A stretch of 24,837 nt of DNA from an uncultured Prevotellaceae bacterium (GTDB lineage: Bacteria > Bacteroidota > Bacteroidia > Bacteroidales > Bacteroidaceae). The notes below the pieces were generated by a model. The model worked only from the letters and a program-made list of their open reading frames with translations, was not told where the DNA came from and did no database searches. Positions 22,885 through 24,837 of this stretch are shown in pieces. The stretch is taken from assembly GCA_947303695.1 (NCBI GenBank), contig CAMYYX010000009.1:1-24837 (forward strand). The letters run 5' to 3'. Both the position numbers and the translations under genes were made by a program. The first letter of the stretch is position 1, and every line of letters starts with the position of its first letter.

Positions 22885-23706
22885 TTACAGTTTCTCTCCG
22901 CATTGCGAGCAGAACTTGTCCGTCTTCCTCACCTTCGCATCACATCTCGGACAGCGGTCGTTGCGTACAGGCTCGTTCGTTGTGTTGATGAACGAAGCCG
23001 TGACGATGCCGCCAGGCACAGCGATGAGTGTGTAACCCAACAGCATGATGAACGACGAGAGGAACCGCCCTGCGACCGTCACAGGCGTGATGTCGCCATA
23101 TCCCACCGTGCTCAGCGTTGTGATGGCCCAATAAATCGAAGTGCCGATGTCGCGGAACTCGCTGTTGGGCTGACCGCTTTCGATGATGAACATCAGCGTA
23201 CCCAGACAAATGACCAGCACCAGCACGAATAGGAAATACACCAGAATCTTATGGATGCTTCGTCCGATGGCCTGCAGCAGAATTTCCCCTTCGTTCAGGA
23301 AGGCAAACAGACGGAAGATACGGAAGATACGGATGAATCGGATGCTTCGCAACATGAGCATGTAGTGAGCACCTGGGAAGAAAAACGTCAGATAGGGGGG
23401 TAGTACCGCCAGCAGGTCGATGATGCCCCATGCGCTCAGCGCATACCCACGACGGCTCTCAGCACAGTACAGACGCGCAATGTACTCAGCCGTGAAGAGT
23501 ATCGTGAGCAGTACCTCCAGCCATCCCAACGTCGTCTTCAGCCAAGGAGGCAGCGAAGGGCTGCTCTCCACGAAGAGTATGAGCAGACTGACGGCAATGG
23601 CAATCGTCAGCACGATGTCGAATCGGCGACCCGCAGGCGTGTCGTCGTCGAATATCATCTCCCGAAGCCGTTCTTTCAGCGTGGGTTTGCTGCTTATCTC
23701 TGCCAT
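22885..23706 (-). CDS. Voltage-gated-type K+ channel with C-terminal zinc ribbon
   Basis: The protein has 273 residues. It has the six-helix plan of Kv-type channels: S1 about 31-47, S2 about 59-79, S3 about 90-110, an arginine-rich S4 (R120, R123, R126, R129, R132 in LRSIRFIRIFRIFRLFAF), S5 about 152-176, a pore helix, the selectivity filter TVGYGD (200-205), and S6 about 214-240. The C-terminus carries C252-x2-C255 and C266-x2-C269, a double-CxxC zinc ribbon in the cytoplasm. It probably conducts K+ in response to voltage or another signal. The ribbon may act as an assembly or regulatory module (inference). A -7 element lies at 23736-23743. The large repeat protein follows after 42 bp. Confidence 0.92.
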   Translation of the reverse strand: MAEISSKPTLKERLREMIFDDDTPAGRRFDIVLTIAIAVSLLILFVESSPSLPPWLKTTLGWLEVLLTILFTAEYIARLYCAESRRGYALSAWGIIDLLAVLPPYLTFFFPGAHYMLMLRSIRFIRIFRIFRLFAFLNEGEILLQAIGRSIHKILVYFLFVLVLVICLGTLMFIIESGQPNSEFRDIGTSIYWAITTLSTVGYGDITPVTVAGRFLSSFIMLLGYTLIAVPGGIVTASFINTTNEPVRNDRCPRCDAKVRKTDKFCSQCGEKL

Positions 23707-23735
23707 ATTCCGATGTTTTTGTGCATTATCGCCTG

Positions 23736-23743
23736 CAAATTTA
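23736..23743 (-). promoter_or_regulatory. -7 element upstream of the K+ channel
   Basis: On the minus strand TAAATTTG (23743-23736) matches the -7 consensus. No TTTG is found at the expected -33 distance. It is divergent from the rplU -7 element. Confidence 0.55.
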
Positions 23744-23818
23744 CGGAAAAAAAGTGAAAAACATCACCTTTTCACAAAAAAATTGTAAATAGTAAATGGC
23801 TAAATGGTAAATATTTAC

Positions 23819-23826
23819 TAACTTTG
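23819..23826 (+). promoter_or_regulatory. -7 element upstream of rplU
   Basis: TAACTTTG matches the -7 consensus; the -33 region is not a good match. It predicts a leader of about 80 bases before the rplU ATG. Confidence 0.6.
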
Positions 23827-23842
23827 CAGCCGATTTATGCCG

Positions 23843-23887
23843 CCGAGGCTCCAATAAGTGTGCCCAAAACTGAGCGCCGCCTCACGG
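23843..23887 (+). promoter_or_regulatory. Possible structured leader of rplU-rpmA
   Basis: In the GC-rich leader CCG/CGG and AGGC/GCCT (23843-23849 with 23879-23887) can form a stem with a two-base bulge. Ribosomal protein leaders often carry autoregulatory structure, but this one is short and only a candidate. Confidence 0.3.
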
Positions 23888-23913
23888 TCCAAACCCGTTT
23901 AATTAAATAAATA

Positions 23914-24231
23914 ATGTACGTAATCGTAGAAATTAACGGTCAGCAGTTCAAGGCAGAAGAAGGCAAGAAGCTCTTCGTTCACCACATTCAGAACGCTGAA
24001 GCTCAGCAGACAGTTGAGTTTGAGAAAGTATTATTGGTTGACAATGATGGCGCAGTTATCGTAGGTACTCCTACCGTTGACGGAGCTAAGGTTGTTTGCG
24101 AAGTAGTAACTCCCCTCGTAAAGGGTGACAAGGTGCTCGTATTCCACAAGCGTCGTCGCAAGGGCTACAAGAAGTTGCGCGGACATCGTCAGCAGTTTAC
24201 AGAATTGACAATCAAGAGTGTTGTCGCTTAG
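23914..24231 (+). CDS. rplU: Ribosomal protein L21
   Basis: The protein has 105 residues, the usual size. It starts MYVIVEINGQQFKAEEGKK and has the typical L21 C-terminal signature KVLVFHKRRRKGYKKLRGHR (74-93). L21 binds 23S rRNA in the large subunit. The rpmA gene follows after 30 bp, the standard pairing in bacteria, and both share the promoter upstream of rplU. Confidence 0.98.
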   Translation: MYVIVEINGQQFKAEEGKKLFVHHIQNAEAQQTVEFEKVLLVDNDGAVIVGTPTVDGAKVVCEVVTPLVKGDKVLVFHKRRRKGYKKLRGHRQQFTELTIKSVVA

Positions 24232-24261
24232 TGTTTAACCCATTAAAAAACAGACAGAAAC

Positions 24262-24522
24262 ATGGCACATAAAAAAGGTGTAGGTAGTTCAAAGAACGGC
24301 CGTGAGTCACACAGCAAACGACTCGGTGTTAAATTGTTCGGTGGCGAATTCGCTAAGGCAGGTAACATCCTCGTACGTCAGCGTGGTAACAAGCACTTCC
24401 CAGGCAAGAACGTAGGTCAGGGAAAGGATGATACTTTGTACGCATTGGTTGATGGCTTCGTAGCATTCAAGAAAGGCTACAAGAATCGCTCAACCATCTC
24501 AGTCATCCCTGCAGAAGCTTAA
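24262..24522 (+). CDS. rpmA: Ribosomal protein L27
   Basis: The protein has 86 residues and starts MAHKKGVGSSKNGRESHSKR, then LGVKLFGGEFAKAGNILVRQ, the L27 signature region. L27's N-terminus reaches toward the peptidyl transferase centre. There is no Firmicutes-type cleavable N-terminal extension. A strong terminator follows 25 bp downstream. Confidence 0.98.
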   Translation: MAHKKGVGSSKNGRESHSKRLGVKLFGGEFAKAGNILVRQRGNKHFPGKNVGQGKDDTLYALVDGFVAFKKGYKNRSTISVIPAEA

Positions 24523-24547
24523 TGTCGTCACGTCACGACACAAAAAT

Positions 24548-24577
24548 AGCAGATCCTCATCGGGTCTGCTTTTTTTT
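24548..24577 (+). terminator. Intrinsic terminator of rplU-rpmA
   Basis: AGCAGATCC (24548-24556) pairs with GGGTCTGCT (24562-24570), nine pairs including one T-G, around a five-base loop. Eight T follow (24570-24577). Confidence 0.9.
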
Positions 24578-24608
24578 GATTCCCAGAGTGAAAACGACTC
24601 GACATCCT

Positions 24609-24679
24609 AGCTTAAATACGAATCGAATTCAGCGTGCAAACCCTTCGAATTCTGCGTAAATTCGACCCGTATTTAGGCT
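24609..24679. repeat. Long imperfect inverted-repeat element
   Basis: AGCTTAAATACG (24609-24620) pairs with CGTATTTAGGCT (24668-24679) with one T-G pair. After a two-base mismatch, TCGAATT (24623-24629) pairs with AATTCGA (24659-24665). The loop of 29 bases contains a second copy of TCGAATTC(A/T)GCGT (24623-24635 and 24645-24657, one mismatch, 22 bp apart). It does not encode a protein and may be a dispersed intergenic element. Confidence 0.75.
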
Positions 24680-24719
24680 TCAAACTCTCAAGCATCAGCA
24701 AGTAATTAAGATGGCACAG

Positions 24720-24796
24720 GGTTGAATGGTGGTTGAATGGTGCATGAATGGTGGTTGAATGGTGCATGAATGGTGGTTGAACGGTGCATGAATCTG
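24720..24796. repeat. 22-bp tandem repeat built from 11-bp half-units
   Basis: Seven consecutive 11-mers run from 24720 to 24796: GGTTGAATGGT at 24720, 24731, 24753 and (with one change) 24775; GCATGAATGGT at 24742, 24764 and (degenerate) 24786. From the second unit the two types alternate, giving a 22-bp period. No open frame of interest crosses it. The remaining intergenic sequence to the window end shows nothing further. Confidence 0.92.
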
Positions 24797-24837
24797 GTCT
24801 GTTCCGCAATCGTAGACAAAGTTGCGAGTAAGTGAGC

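Noticed and set aside
22828..23788. Plus-strand ORFs of 134 and 122 codons opposite the K+ channel
   Set aside because: They are antisense shadows of a gene with clear channel motifs and show no recognisable protein features.
24720..24796. CRISPR array
   Set aside because: The repeats are 11 or 22 bp and directly adjacent with no spacers, and no cas genes are present.
24612..24809. Minus-strand ORF of 65 codons with His/Thr/Pro repeats
   Set aside because: It is a translation of the tandem repeat and inverted-repeat element, with no start context or coding character.

Overview
The window looks like chromosomal DNA of a Bacteroidota bacterium, most likely Prevotella or a close relative. The evidence is gene content (a Bat aerotolerance cluster, a DUF4270 lipoprotein, a stand-alone glycogen-synthase-like N-terminal domain, a C10 streptopain-type protease, secreted proteins ending in a 'GRR/GRY...KGI.I..GKK...K' tail) and many upstream sites matching the Bacteroidota promoter form TTTG-N19/20-TAnnTTTG. 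No tRNA, rRNA, CRISPR, transposase or phage gene was seen.

Layout. 1-3476: end of a Bat operon, with batC interrupted by an in-frame TAG and batD fused to batE. 3511-4882: a PAP2-family phosphatase and an MgtC-like membrane protein, closed by a bidirectional hairpin. 4963-9242 (minus): a sensor histidine kinase, a GT5-like protein and a DUF4270 lipoprotein. 9598-10520 (minus): an HU-like DNA-binding protein and a SPOR-domain lipoprotein. 10831-13165 (plus): recR, a four-helix membrane protein and a family 2 glycosyltransferase, probably one operon. 13293-13711: a compact transcription unit with its own promoter and strong terminator whose best coding candidate is a 25-residue membrane peptide. 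13773-16280: a secreted GH2 glycosidase, convergent with the next block. 16293-23706 (minus): a voltage-gated K+ channel with a C-terminal zinc ribbon, a 1601-residue secreted protein with seven roughly 129-residue repeats, and a C10 protease broken by an in-frame TGA. 23914-24522: rplU-rpmA, followed by a strong terminator, a long inverted-repeat element and an 11/22-bp tandem repeat.

How the genes fit together. Much of the window concerns the cell envelope and surface: Bat proteins, PAP2, MgtC, SPOR lipoprotein, glycosyltransferase, GH2 enzyme, and the repeat protein with its protease neighbour. The repeat protein and the protease share a C-terminal tail that probably directs export, perhaps by a type IX-like route. 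The most distinctive items are the 25-residue microprotein unit (whose terminator overlaps the next promoter), the two clean single-codon nonsense interruptions (batC and the C10 protease), the BatD-BatE fusion, and the repeat protein with an unassigned helical middle region. All family assignments come from reading motifs by eye; no database search was possible.
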